Of a stretch of DNA of 64,000 nucleotides, positions 28,027-36,428 are shown in pieces. The notes beneath the pieces were generated by a model. It did no database searches, was not told where the DNA came from, and was given only the letters and a program-made list of their open reading frames with translations. Numbering within the stretch: position 1 is the stretch's first letter; the number at the start of each line of letters is the position of its first letter. Source of the DNA: Roseococcus pinisoli (GTDB lineage: Bacteria; Pseudomonadota; Alphaproteobacteria; Acetobacterales; Acetobacteraceae). The stretch covers positions 62,001 through 126,000 of the forward strand of contig NZ_JAHCDA010000001.1 of the NCBI RefSeq assembly GCF_018413645.1. The letters run 5' to 3'. The position numbers and the translations under genes were made by a program.

Positions 28027-28065
28027 AAGCCGGCGCGGCGGGCAGGTTTTTCGCCGCGCCGGCTT
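28027..28065 (+). terminator. Perfect 14-bp hairpin after the hydrolase gene
   Basis: AAGCCGGCGCGGCG pairs with CGCCGCGCCGGCTT around an 11-base loop ending in five Ts. It lies just after the hydrolase stop at 28016 and before the amidase gene. Confidence 0.65.
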
Positions 28066-28173
28066 CCCCTTCCGGCCTATCGCGGGGATGCTCCCTGACC
28101 GGACTCCGGCAGCCGAGCATCCGCCGGGGCTCCCCAGATCCTTATGAGGATCGCAATGGAGGGAACGACCCGC

Positions 28174-29565
28174 ATGCCGAACTATTCGCCCAAGGAATTC
28201 CGTGCGCTGAGCTGGCACGACGCCACGCCCGCCTTCGCCCAGGGTTCCGACACGCCGCGCGCCTATCTCGAGCGCTGCCTCGGGACGATCGCGGAGCGCG
28301 AGCCGGTGGTGCGGGCCTGGGTCGTCATGAACGAGGCCGGCGCGCGCGAGGCGGCGGATGCCAGCACCGCGCGCTGGAAGGCCGGCAAGCCGCTCTCGCC
28401 CATCGACGGCATGCCCATCGGCATCAAGGACCTGCTGGAAACGCGGGACATGCCGACGCAGATGGGCTGCAAGGCCTATGAGGGGAACTTCCCGAAGCGC
28501 GACAACGCGGCGGTCTGGGCGCTGCGCGAGGCGGGCGCCGTCGTCCTCGGCAAGACCACGACGGCCGAGCTCGGCGGCTCGCATCCGCCGGCCACCACCA
28601 ACCCCTTCGACCCCGCGCGCACGCCGGGCGGCTCCTCCTCCGGCTCGGCCGCGGCGGTGGGCGCGCGCATGGTGCCGGCGGCCATCGGCTCGCAGGTGGG
28701 CGGCTCGATCATCCGGCCGGCCGGCTATTGCGGGAATTTCGCCTTGAAGCCGACCCAGGGCGGCATCAACCGCGGCGAGCGCCAGTCGACGAGCATGAGC
28801 ACGCACGGCCCTCATGCAGGCACAATCGAGGATATGTGGCAGGTCGCCATCGAGATCGCGACGCGCGCGGGCGGCGACCCCGGGCGCCTGGGCCTCTTCG
28901 GCCCCATGACGACGCCGGAGGCACGCAAGCCGGTGACGCTGGCGGTGATGGAGGCCGAGGGCTGGGCGCTGCTGGACGACACCAGCCGCAACGCCTTCGA
29001 GACGCTGCTGGAGCGGCTGCGCGCGCAGGGTGTGACCGTGCTGCGCAAGGGCGACAACCCGCAGGTCGATGCGCTGGAGGAGGCGCTGGACGGCATCCAG
29101 GTGCTCACCAACACCATCACCGCCTGGGAGAACCACTGGGCGCACCGCAACCTGGTGAACACCAACCCGGACGGCGTGAGCCAGCGCGCCAAGAACACGC
29201 TGGCCAATGCCGAGAAGCTGACGCCCGCGGACTACCGCTCCATGATCCTGCGGCGCGAGGAAATCCGCCTGCGCCATGCGGCGACCGCGCCCGTGGTGGA
29301 CGCCTTCATCGCGCCGGCCTCGCCCGGCCCCGCGCCGCTCTGGCCGGGCGACGTGCCGGGCCAGCCGCTGGCGCCGCGCCCGACGGGCGATGCGGTTTAC
29401 AACACGCCGAGCTCCGCGCTCGGCGCGCCGGTCGTCACCTCGCCGATGACCGCGGTGGGCGGCATGCCGATGGGCGTGCAGCTCATGGGCCAGCCGCATA
29501 CCGATGCGGCCGTGACGGCGATCGCGCGGTGGATGGTCGAAACCATCGAACCGGCGATCGGCTGA
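28174..29565 (+). CDS. Amidase (amidase signature family)
   Basis: 463-residue amidase. The Ser-cisSer-Lys triad is visible: K85 in PIGIKDLLET, the serine run in TPGGSSSGSAAAVGARMVPAAIGS (about residue 155) and the nucleophile S178 in VGGSIIRPAGYCG. It hydrolyses an amide of unknown identity. The ATG at 28174 follows GGAGGG by ten bases; in-frame ATGs at 28144 and 28156 are alternatives and would add 10 or 6 residues. It opens a catabolic-looking block with a solute-binding protein, an M20 amidohydrolase and a carbamoylase-like enzyme. Confidence 0.88.
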   Translation: MPNYSPKEFRALSWHDATPAFAQGSDTPRAYLERCLGTIAEREPVVRAWVVMNEAGAREAADASTARWKAGKPLSPIDGMPIGIKDLLETRDMPTQMGCKAYEGNFPKRDNAAVWALREAGAVVLGKTTTAELGGSHPPATTNPFDPARTPGGSSSGSAAAVGARMVPAAIGSQVGGSIIRPAGYCGNFALKPTQGGINRGERQSTSMSTHGPHAGTIEDMWQVAIEIATRAGGDPGRLGLFGPMTTPEARKPVTLAVMEAEGWALLDDTSRNAFETLLERLRAQGVTVLRKGDNPQVDALEEALDGIQVLTNTITAWENHWAHRNLVNTNPDGVSQRAKNTLANAEKLTPADYRSMILRREEIRLRHAATAPVVDAFIAPASPGPAPLWPGDVPGQPLAPRPTGDAVYNTPSSALGAPVVTSPMTAVGGMPMGVQLMGQPHTDAAVTAIARWMVETIEPAIG

Positions 29566-29568
29566 GCG

Positions 29569-29868
29569 TTACCGCCAGCCGTAATACGGCCGGTGGTGAT
29601 GAGGCCGGTAGTACCGCGGCGGCGGCGGGGGCGCGTAGTAGCCGTAATGCCGCGGCGGCGGCGCGTAATAGCGCGGCGGCGGCGGGGCATAGTAGCGCGG
29701 GCGGTAATGCGGCCGCGGATGATAGTGGCCGTAGTACTGGACCGGCGTCACGCCGGCGCCCAGCTCTACCCGGCCGGGATTGAACGGGGCGGCTTCGGCC
29801 GTCCCGGACGCCGCGCCGCCCGACAGGATGCCGAGGCCGAGCGCGGAGGCGATGAGAAAACGACGCAT
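29569..29868 (-). CDS. Secreted Tyr/Pro/His-rich small protein
   Basis: 99-residue protein with a clear signal peptide (FLIASALGLGILSGGAASG, ending in AEAA). The mature part has a short lead and then about 55 residues made of Tyr, Pro, His and Arg in RYYAPPPP-like repeats, ending in a PYYGWR tail. It is likely exported and unstructured. Tyr/His-rich tracts can bind metals or cross-link, but no function is known. The ATG at 29868 follows GGGAGGAACTCACG, a strong ribosome site. It ends four bases from the convergent amidase stop. Confidence 0.78.
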   Translation of the reverse strand: MRRFLIASALGLGILSGGAASGTAEAAPFNPGRVELGAGVTPVQYYGHYHPRPHYRPRYYAPPPPRYYAPPPRHYGYYAPPPPPRYYRPHHHRPYYGWR

Positions 29869-30095
29869 CGTGAGTTCCTCCCGTTGGGTTCCACACTCGT
29901 AATCAACTCACCATTCAAGGCGACGTCGCGGCGAAGCTGCCTTATTCCTGGGGCAAAATGTAACGTCGGTCGTGCCCGGCCGTTCCAGCTCACCGAAATT
30001 CCTTATGAAGAGACCGCTCCCGCAGGGTTGCGCGGCGGGGACGAATACGAGCACTCTTCGTCACTCCTGCTGATCCGACGAGGAGTATCTACCCC

Positions 30096-31688
30096 TTGCA
30101 TAGACGCAGCCTGCTCGCGGCCTCCGGAACCGCGATCGCCGCCTCTCTCGCGGCCCCTTCCGGCCTTCGCGCCCAATCCGCCACGACGCTGAAATTCACG
30201 CCGCAGCAGGATCTGATCACGCTCGATCCCGTCACGACCACGGCCTATATCAGCCGCAACCACGGCTACATGGTCTTCGACACGCTCTACGGCATGGACG
30301 CCAATTTCCAGGCGACGCCGCAGATGGTCGATGGCCACACCGTCGAGAATGACGGCAAGCTCTGGAACCTTACGCTGCGCGACGGGCTGATGTGGCACAG
30401 CGGCGAGAAGGTGACGGCGCGCGACTGCGTGGCCAGCATCCGGCGCTGGGCCCGGCGCGACCCCTTCGGCGAGAAGCTGATGGAGACGACGGACGAGCTC
30501 TCCGCGCCGGACGACCGCACCATCCGCTTTCGCCTGAAGCAGCCTTTCCCGCACCTGCCCATCGCGCTGGGCAAGGCCTCGGTGCCGGTCTGCGCCATGA
30601 TGCCCGAGCACCTGGCCAATACCGATCCCTTCCGCCAGGTGCCGGAGCTCATCGGCAGCGGTCCCTTCCGCTTCAAGGCGGATGAGCGCGTGCCCGGCTC
30701 GCGCATCGTCTACACCAAGTTCGAGGGCTACGTGCCGCGCCGCGACGGCAAGCGCGAATGGACCTCGGGCCCCAAGGCCGTGCATTTCGACCGCGTCGAA
30801 TGGACGGTGATGCCGGACAGCGCGACGGCGACCAACGCGCTCATCGCCGGCGAGGCGGACTGGCAGGAATATGCCTATCACAGCCTGCTGCCGCTCATGC
30901 GCCGGAACCGCAACCTGCAGGTGAGGGTGCTCGACAAGTCGGGCTTCGTCGGCATGGTGCGCGTGAACCACATCCAGCCGCCCTTCAACAATCCGGCGAT
31001 CCGCCGCGCGTTGTGGAGCGCCATCGACCAGGTGTCCTGCATGCAGGCGCTGGTGGGGCCGGCGGAGACCAGCCTGTACCACACGCCGCTCGGTTTCTTC
31101 GGCCCCGGCACGCCCATGGCCTCCGATGCCGGGCTGGCGCCGCTCACCGGCCCGCGCGACTACGCCAAGGCCCGGGCCGACCTGCGCGCCGCCGGCTACA
31201 ATGGCGAGCCGGTGCTGCTGATGATCCCCTCCACGTCGGAGCCCAGCTCGCTGATGGGCGCGGTGGTGACGGACATGTTCAAGCAGGCCGGCCTGAACGT
31301 GGAAGTCTACTCCGTCGAGTTCAACGCGATGCTCCAGCGCCGCAACCGCCGCGGCACGATCGCCGAAGGCGGATGGAGCGCCTTCGTGTCCAACTGGGTC
31401 GGCACCGACTGGCTGAACCCGGCCGGCCACATCGCGCTGCGCGGCAATGGCGACGCCGGCTATGGCGGCTGGGCCACCATGCCGAGGATCGAGGAGCTGC
31501 GCGACGCCTGGTTCCAGGCGCCGGACCTCACGACGCAGCAGGCCATCTGTCGCGACATCCAGGTCGAGGCGATGCGCGAGGTGCCTTACTACCCACTCGG
31601 CCAGTACCTGCAGCCGACGGTCTTCCGGTCGAACCTCACCGACGTCAACGAAGGCTTCGCGACCTTCTGGAACGTCCGCCGGAACTGA
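30096..31688 (+). CDS. ABC transporter solute-binding protein, family 5 (peptide/nickel/opine type)
   Basis: 530-residue periplasmic SBP_bac_5 protein. The leader has RRSLLAASGTAIAASLAAPSGLRAQS, with twin arginines that could make it a Tat substrate. LKFTPQQDLITLDPVTTTAYISRNHGYMVFDTLYGMDANFQATPQMVDGHTVENDGKLWNLTLRDGLMWHSGEKVTARDC is the family start. It starts at a TTG (30096) about ten bases after GAGGAG. No permease or ATPase genes are nearby, so it is an orphan component. Its neighbours suggest an amide or peptide-like ligand, but that is inference. Confidence 0.9.
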   Translation: MHRRSLLAASGTAIAASLAAPSGLRAQSATTLKFTPQQDLITLDPVTTTAYISRNHGYMVFDTLYGMDANFQATPQMVDGHTVENDGKLWNLTLRDGLMWHSGEKVTARDCVASIRRWARRDPFGEKLMETTDELSAPDDRTIRFRLKQPFPHLPIALGKASVPVCAMMPEHLANTDPFRQVPELIGSGPFRFKADERVPGSRIVYTKFEGYVPRRDGKREWTSGPKAVHFDRVEWTVMPDSATATNALIAGEADWQEYAYHSLLPLMRRNRNLQVRVLDKSGFVGMVRVNHIQPPFNNPAIRRALWSAIDQVSCMQALVGPAETSLYHTPLGFFGPGTPMASDAGLAPLTGPRDYAKARADLRAAGYNGEPVLLMIPSTSEPSSLMGAVVTDMFKQAGLNVEVYSVEFNAMLQRRNRRGTIAEGGWSAFVSNWVGTDWLNPAGHIALRGNGDAGYGGWATMPRIEELRDAWFQAPDLTTQQAICRDIQVEAMREVPYYPLGQYLQPTVFRSNLTDVNEGFATFWNVRRN

Positions 31689-31718
31689 GACACGAAACGC
31701 GATCCAGGAAAGCAAGAA

Positions 31719-33320
31719 ATGAGCAACGACGCAGTGCGCCAGAGCGCACTCGACTACATCACGGCGAACGAGGCGCGGCTCTCCGCCTTCAACGAGAAGA
31801 TCTGGTCCTATGCGGAGCCGGCCTGGCGCGAATACCGCTCCGCCCGCGACTATGTGGACCTGCTCCGCGCCGAAGGCTTCGAGGTGGAGGAAGGCTCCGG
31901 CCAGATGCCCACAGCCTTCGCCGCGACATGGACACAGGGCAGCGGCGGCCCCGTGCTGGCGGGCTTCTCCGAATACGACGCGGTGCCCGGCAACTCGCAG
32001 CAGGTCGTGCCCTATGAGGCGCCGCGCGAGGGGCTGCACCCCTACACCGCCGGTCATACCGACCCGCATTCGATGCTCGGCACAGCGGCGCTGACGGCGA
32101 TGCTCGGCGCCAAGGCGGCGATGCAGAAGCACGGCGTCGCGGGCACGCTGAAGCTCTTCGGCGAGCCGGCCGAGAAGGTCTGCGGCTCCAAGCCCATCCA
32201 CGCGGCGAAGGGCTATTTCGACGGGCTCGACGCCGCCGTGGTCTGGCACCCCTGGCCCTACAACACCGTCACCGGCGAGACGCATTTCGGCGCCTATTGG
32301 AGCGCGGTCATCAGCTTCGAGGCCGATGCGCCCGAGACCTGGATCGACCCGACGCTGGTGCCCATCGAGGGCGCGCATGCCCAGGCGCGCTGCCCCGGCG
32401 CGCTCGATGCCATGTGCCTGATGTACACGACCACGAAGTACACCAAGGAGGCGATGTTCCCGCATGCCGGTTCCTGGACGCTGAACGAATTCGTCCTCGG
32501 CGACGGTGGCGCGACGTCCGACAACCTGCCGCCGCGCTTCTCGCAGATCCAGTATTCCTGGCGTTCCTCCTCGCTTGGCATCCAGGAGCAGATCTGGCGC
32601 GTGCTGGCGAACAACGCGAAGCACGTCGCGGCCATGACGGGCTGCAAGGCCTATGTGCGCTGGGTGACCAAGACGCGCGTCGGCCTGCCCAACCAGGCGA
32701 TGACGGACCTGACCTGGAAGAACCTGCAGGCCGTGGGGGCGCCGAAGTACGGCGAGGATGCGCTGGAATTCGGCCGCGCGATCCAGAAGAACCTCGGCCT
32801 CGAGCCGATGGCCGATCCCTTCATCGAGACCGTCAGCCGGCTGATGCCGCCGGAGGAGAACGAGGCGAAGCTGCGCGCCGGCCTGCCCGCCTGGCAGAAG
32901 CACCTCAGCGCCGACGACTATGTGGAATATTCCTGGCACGCGCCGACGGTGCGGCTGCTCGCCGCGCGTCCGCGGCTGCGTCCGCCGACCAAGGGCTTCG
33001 CCTATCCGAACTGGGCCTATAACGCGCTCGGCGGCCTTCCCGCCGCCGTGGATCCCGGCATGTTCGTGGCCGGCAAGACCATGGCGCTGACGCTGATCGA
33101 CCTCGCGACGCTGCCGGAGGCGCTGCAGGCCGCGCAGGCCGAGTTCAAGGAGCGCACGGGCGGCGGCGTGGGCGGGACGAAGTGGGTCGGGCCGCTGCTG
33201 CCGGCGGATTTCGACCCGCCGGTGGATCTGCGCTGGCCGGAATACGTCTCGACGCCGCGCGGCGAGGAATGGTGCATCCCGACGCCGCATTCCGGAACGG
33301 GCGCCGGCGAACTGCTCTGA
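31719..33320 (+). CDS. M20-family amidohydrolase (AbgB / p-aminobenzoyl-glutamate hydrolase-like)
   Basis: 533-residue M20 metallopeptidase. FNEKIWSYAEPAWREYRSARDYVDLLRAEGFEVE is the AbgB-type start. VLAGFSEYDAVPGNSQQV and HTDPHSMLGTAALTAMLGAKAAM carry metal ligands, and LKLFGEPAEKVCGSKPIHAAKGYF supplies the bridging glutamate region. AbgB cleaves p-aminobenzoyl-glutamate together with AbgA; no AbgA-like partner gene is here. It starts 30 bases after the solute-binding protein gene and is probably co-transcribed with it. Substrate not shown. Confidence 0.86.
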   Translation: MSNDAVRQSALDYITANEARLSAFNEKIWSYAEPAWREYRSARDYVDLLRAEGFEVEEGSGQMPTAFAATWTQGSGGPVLAGFSEYDAVPGNSQQVVPYEAPREGLHPYTAGHTDPHSMLGTAALTAMLGAKAAMQKHGVAGTLKLFGEPAEKVCGSKPIHAAKGYFDGLDAAVVWHPWPYNTVTGETHFGAYWSAVISFEADAPETWIDPTLVPIEGAHAQARCPGALDAMCLMYTTTKYTKEAMFPHAGSWTLNEFVLGDGGATSDNLPPRFSQIQYSWRSSSLGIQEQIWRVLANNAKHVAAMTGCKAYVRWVTKTRVGLPNQAMTDLTWKNLQAVGAPKYGEDALEFGRAIQKNLGLEPMADPFIETVSRLMPPEENEAKLRAGLPAWQKHLSADDYVEYSWHAPTVRLLAARPRLRPPTKGFAYPNWAYNALGGLPAAVDPGMFVAGKTMALTLIDLATLPEALQAAQAEFKERTGGGVGGTKWVGPLLPADFDPPVDLRWPEYVSTPRGEEWCIPTPHSGTGAGELL

Positions 33321-33323
33321 GAC

Positions 33324-33343
33324 GAGGGGGCCTCGGCCCCCTC
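33324..33343. terminator. Hairpin between the M20 and Bug genes
   Basis: GAGGGGG pairs with CCCCCTC around CCTCGG. It lies between convergent stops at 33320 and 33356. Confidence 0.6.
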
Positions 33344-33355
33344 AAGCCCGGACGA

Positions 33356-34333
33356 TCAGTCCATCCGCACGCCGGCGATGCGGATCACCTCGCGCCAGCG
33401 GGCCACCTCGCTGGCGACGAAGGCGGCGTATTCGGCCGGCGTCATGCTGCTGTCGGCCCGAAGGCCCAGCGTCTCGAAGCGCTGCTGCACCTCGGGCGTT
33501 CGCGCCATCTCGCCCAGCGCGGCGTTGAGCCGGGTCACGAGCGCGGGCGGCAGGCCGGCGCCGGCGCAAAGGCCGAACCAGGCGGAGGCAACGAGGTCCG
33601 GGAAGCCCTCCTCCGGGAAGGTCGGGACCTCGGGGAAGCTCGGGTTGCGGGCGGCCGCGAAGATCGCCAGCACCCGCAGCGTGCCGGAGCGGATGAGCGC
33701 CGCATGCCCGGCGAGGTTGTCCACGATCACGTCGATGTTGCGCGCCACGAGGTCCGCCTGGGCCGGCGCGCTGCCGCGATAGGGCACATGCGTCATCTCG
33801 ATGCCCATGCGCCGGTAGGCGAGCTCGCCCGAGAGGTGCCCGAGCCCCCCCGTGCCGCCGGAGCCGAAGGTCATGGGCGTGCCGCGCGCCTTCGCCGCCG
33901 CGACGAATTCGGCCAGCGTGCGATAGGGCGACTGCGCATTGACCAGGAAGGCCATGGGCCCGACGCCGATCAGCCCGATATGCGTGAAGTCCCGCACGGC
34001 GTCATAGGGCTGGTTCGGATAGAGGCCCGGCCCCACGCCATGCGCGGCCGAGGAGGTGACGAGCAGCGTGTAGCCGTCGCCCGGAGCCTTGGCGACGAAA
34101 TCCGTGCCGATCTGCCCGCCGGCGCCGGCCCGGTTGTCGACCGGGAAGGGCTGGCCGAACTGACGCTCGAGGCTGGAGGCCACGATCCGCGCCACGAGGT
34201 CGGCGGGGCCGCCCGCGGCGAAGGCCACGACGGTGCGGACCGGCCGGGTCGGCCAGGCGGCGGGCTGCGCCGACGCGGCGAAGGGCAGCGCGGCGGCGCC
34301 CAGGGCCACGGCACGACGGGAGAAATTCGGCAT
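33356..34333 (-). CDS. Tripartite tricarboxylate transporter binding protein (Bug/TctC family)
   Basis: 325-residue periplasmic Bug receptor. The leader NFSRRAVALGAAALPFAASAQ has twin arginines (possible Tat export). WPTRPVRTVVAFAAGGPADLVARIVASSLERQFGQPFPVDNRAGAGGQIGTDFVAKAPGDGYTLL is the classic Bug start. These bind organic acids, amides or other small molecules. No TctA or TctB membrane genes adjoin, so it is an orphan receptor, as is common in Acetobacteraceae and Burkholderiales. I chose the ATG at 34333, with TGGAG eight bases before it. The 295-bp gap upstream to 34628 holds nothing I recognise. Confidence 0.88.
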   Translation of the reverse strand: MPNFSRRAVALGAAALPFAASAQPAAWPTRPVRTVVAFAAGGPADLVARIVASSLERQFGQPFPVDNRAGAGGQIGTDFVAKAPGDGYTLLVTSSAAHGVGPGLYPNQPYDAVRDFTHIGLIGVGPMAFLVNAQSPYRTLAEFVAAAKARGTPMTFGSGGTGGLGHLSGELAYRRMGIEMTHVPYRGSAPAQADLVARNIDVIVDNLAGHAALIRSGTLRVLAIFAAARNPSFPEVPTFPEEGFPDLVASAWFGLCAGAGLPPALVTRLNAALGEMARTPEVQQRFETLGLRADSSMTPAEYAAFVASEVARWREVIRIAGVRMD

Positions 34334-34628
34334 CACTACGCTCCAGCTCGGCGGATCAGGACAGGCACGCCTTCCCCCGGCGAACAGGCGCGCGCAGGCG
34401 CGGCCGAGGGCAGACATGGCGCTGTGCATTCGCGGAGGTTCATGGGGGACGGTCCTGCAATGGACCGCGTGAAGGGCGTTGGCGCGGAACTTATGAGGGG
34501 TGTTGGGCAGTGACAAGTCACCCGATCGGGGCGATCCACCGGGGCTGGATCACCGAAATCGTGAATCGTCGCCGCGAGGGGCTCCAGGTGGGATCCAGGG
34601 ACGCGGATATCGTTTTAGGCTCGGGTGC

Positions 34629-35891
34629 ATGAGCACGAACATCCGCCCCGACATCGCCCTCGCCTCCCACCTCTTCGACACGCTGAGGGAAAAGACCTTC
34701 GACGGGGTCGGCGTCACGCGCGAGGCCTATGGCCGCGGCGAGGAGATCGCCCATGCCCTGGTCCGCGCGGAGGCGGAAAAGCTGAACCTGGAGATCCAGG
34801 TCGACTTCGCGGGCAACATGTACATGACGCTGCCCGGCACGGACCGCGCGCTGCCGCGGATCATCCTCGGCAGCCATCTCGATTCCGTGCCGCAGGGCGG
34901 CAATTTCGACGGGGCGGCGGGCGTGATCTGCGGCATGGCCGTGGTCGCGGGCATGCGGCAGGCGGCCTTCACCCCGAAGCGCGACGTGACGGTGATGGCG
35001 ATCCGCGCGGAGGAGGGCGGCGCCTGGTTCAACGGCTTCCCCGGCAGCCGCGGCGCGCTGGGCAGCTTCCTGCCCGCCAACCTCGCCAATCTGCGGCCCG
35101 ATACCGGCCTCTCGCTCGAGCATCACATGCGCGAGTTGGGCTTCGATCCCGAGGCACTGCGGACGGGCAGGAAGGTGCTCAGCCCCGAGAACGTCCACGC
35201 CTATGTGGAGCTGCATATCGAGCAGGGCCCCGTGCTGGACGCCGAGCAGATCCCGGTCGGCCTCGTCACCGCCCTGCCCGGCAACCGCCGCATCCGCGCG
35301 GGCGCGGTCCATGGCGAATGGAACCATTCCGGCGCCACGCCGCGCGGCTATCGCCACGACGCGGTGCTGGCCTTCGCCGAATTCGCCCAACGCCTCGACA
35401 GCTTCTGGGGCGAGCTGGAAGCCGAGGGCGTGCCCCTGGTCTGCACCTTCTGCACGCTGGCGACCTCCGACCAGGCGGGCTTCGGCAAGGTGCCCGGCGA
35501 GGTCTGCTTCACCCTCGACGTCCGCGCGCCCGAGCCCGCGACGCTCGACCGCTTCTATGTCGAGGTCGAGCGCTTGGCCGCCGAGATCGGGAAGAGCCGC
35601 GGCGTGACCTTCGAGGTGCCGTCGCGCCAGGAATCCAAGCCCACGCCGATGGATCCCGCCCTGCGCGAGGCGCTGCGCCAATCGGCCGAGGTGCTGGGCA
35701 TCGGGCACAAGGTGATGCCCTCGGGCGGCGGCCATGACGCGGCGGCCTTCGCCCAGGCCGGTATCCCCTCGGCCATGGTCTTCGTGCGCAACCAGAACGG
35801 CAGCCACACGCCGCTGGAAGCCATGCGCATCGAGGATTTTGCCGAGGCCGCCACGGTCATCGCCGACTGGGCGATGAAGGCGTCGGCCTGA
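34629..35891 (+). CDS. Zn-dependent hydrolase, N-carbamoyl-L-amino acid amidohydrolase / hydantoinase family
   Basis: 420-residue M20/AmaB-type enzyme. Metal-site motifs are GSHLDSVPQGGNFDG (H83, D94) and RAEEGGAWF (E128-E129), with YVELHIEQGPVLDAEQIPVG following, the hallmark of the carbamoylase/allantoate amidohydrolase group. It probably frees an amino acid from a carbamoyl or ureido compound. The ATG at 34629 has no clear ribosome site, but it matches family starts. It may work with the nearby amidase and M20 enzyme on amide-type nitrogen sources. Confidence 0.88.
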   Translation: MSTNIRPDIALASHLFDTLREKTFDGVGVTREAYGRGEEIAHALVRAEAEKLNLEIQVDFAGNMYMTLPGTDRALPRIILGSHLDSVPQGGNFDGAAGVICGMAVVAGMRQAAFTPKRDVTVMAIRAEEGGAWFNGFPGSRGALGSFLPANLANLRPDTGLSLEHHMRELGFDPEALRTGRKVLSPENVHAYVELHIEQGPVLDAEQIPVGLVTALPGNRRIRAGAVHGEWNHSGATPRGYRHDAVLAFAEFAQRLDSFWGELEAEGVPLVCTFCTLATSDQAGFGKVPGEVCFTLDVRAPEPATLDRFYVEVERLAAEIGKSRGVTFEVPSRQESKPTPMDPALREALRQSAEVLGIGHKVMPSGGGHDAAAFAQAGIPSAMVFVRNQNGSHTPLEAMRIEDFAEAATVIADWAMKASA

Positions 35892-35898
35892 AACAGGG

Positions 35899-36351
35899 CT
35901 ATTCCTGGCGTTCCTTCAGGAAGCGGGCGAAGGCCGCCAGCGTGGCGTCGCTGACGTGATGCTCCAGCCCCTCGGCATCCTCCTCCGCCGTGGCGGGGTC
36001 GAGGCCGAGGGAGAGCAGGAAGCGCACCACCAGGTCGTGCCGCGCGCGCGCGGAGGCGGCCATGGCCTCGCCCGCCTCGGTGAGGAAGATGCCGCGATAG
36101 GGCTTGGTGGCCACCAGCCCGTCGCGCTGCAGCCGGGTCACGGTGGCCGCCACCGTCGCCTGGGCCACGCCCATGCGCCGCGCGATCTCGACCGAGCGGG
36201 CCTCACCCTCCTCGCGCAGCAGGTCGGACACGAGCTCCACATAATCCTCGGCGACGGCCATCCGGTCGCCCTCGCGCTGGCGGGCGAAACGGGCGGCGTG
36301 GTCCTCGGCCGGCGGAAGGGGGCGTGGGGCCCGTTTGGTGCGCATGACCAT
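35899..36351 (-). CDS. mntR: Manganese-responsive regulator MntR (DtxR family)
   Basis: About 150 residues, DtxR/MntR family. The DNA-binding helix-turn-helix is DYVELVSDLLREEGEARSVEIARRMGVAQATVAATVTRLQRDGLVATKPYRGIFLTEAGE. The metal-binding part has ARHDLVVRFLLSLGLDPATAEEDAEGLEHHVSDATL. With Mn bound it would repress Mn uptake. It is divergent from mntH, its expected target. The ATG at 36351 was chosen because it lies in the gap; the ribosome site is weak, and 36345 is also possible. Further upstream starts would overlap mntH. Confidence 0.9.
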   Translation of the reverse strand: MVMRTKRAPRPLPPAEDHAARFARQREGDRMAVAEDYVELVSDLLREEGEARSVEIARRMGVAQATVAATVTRLQRDGLVATKPYRGIFLTEAGEAMAASARARHDLVVRFLLSLGLDPATAEEDAEGLEHHVSDATLAAFARFLKERQE

Positions 36352-36377
36352 GCAAGGGTATCCGGCATTGATAGAAG

Positions 36378-36407
36378 AAGTTTCAGATATTAGCATCGAC
36401 TGAACTT
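36378..36407. promoter_or_regulatory. Imperfect inverted repeat in the mntR/mntH gap
   Basis: AAGTTTCAG and CTGAACTT form an imperfect inverted repeat (one extra T) separated by 13 bases. A perfect 10-bp palindrome CCATGCATGG (36413-36422) lies beside it, with a near copy CCATGCAAGG at 36348-36357. They sit between two divergent genes under expected Mn control. Site identity is not established. Confidence 0.35.
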
Positions 36408-36428
36408 CCAAGCCATGCATGGTGACCC

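Noticed and set aside
28027..28065. Possible small RNA or insertion-sequence end
   Set aside because: It is a single hairpin after a stop codon with no transposase or direct repeats nearby, so a terminator is simpler.
30003..33290. A long open frame (1095 codons) on the minus strand
   Set aside because: It lies opposite the solute-binding and M20 genes, which have clear family motifs; the reverse frame does not.
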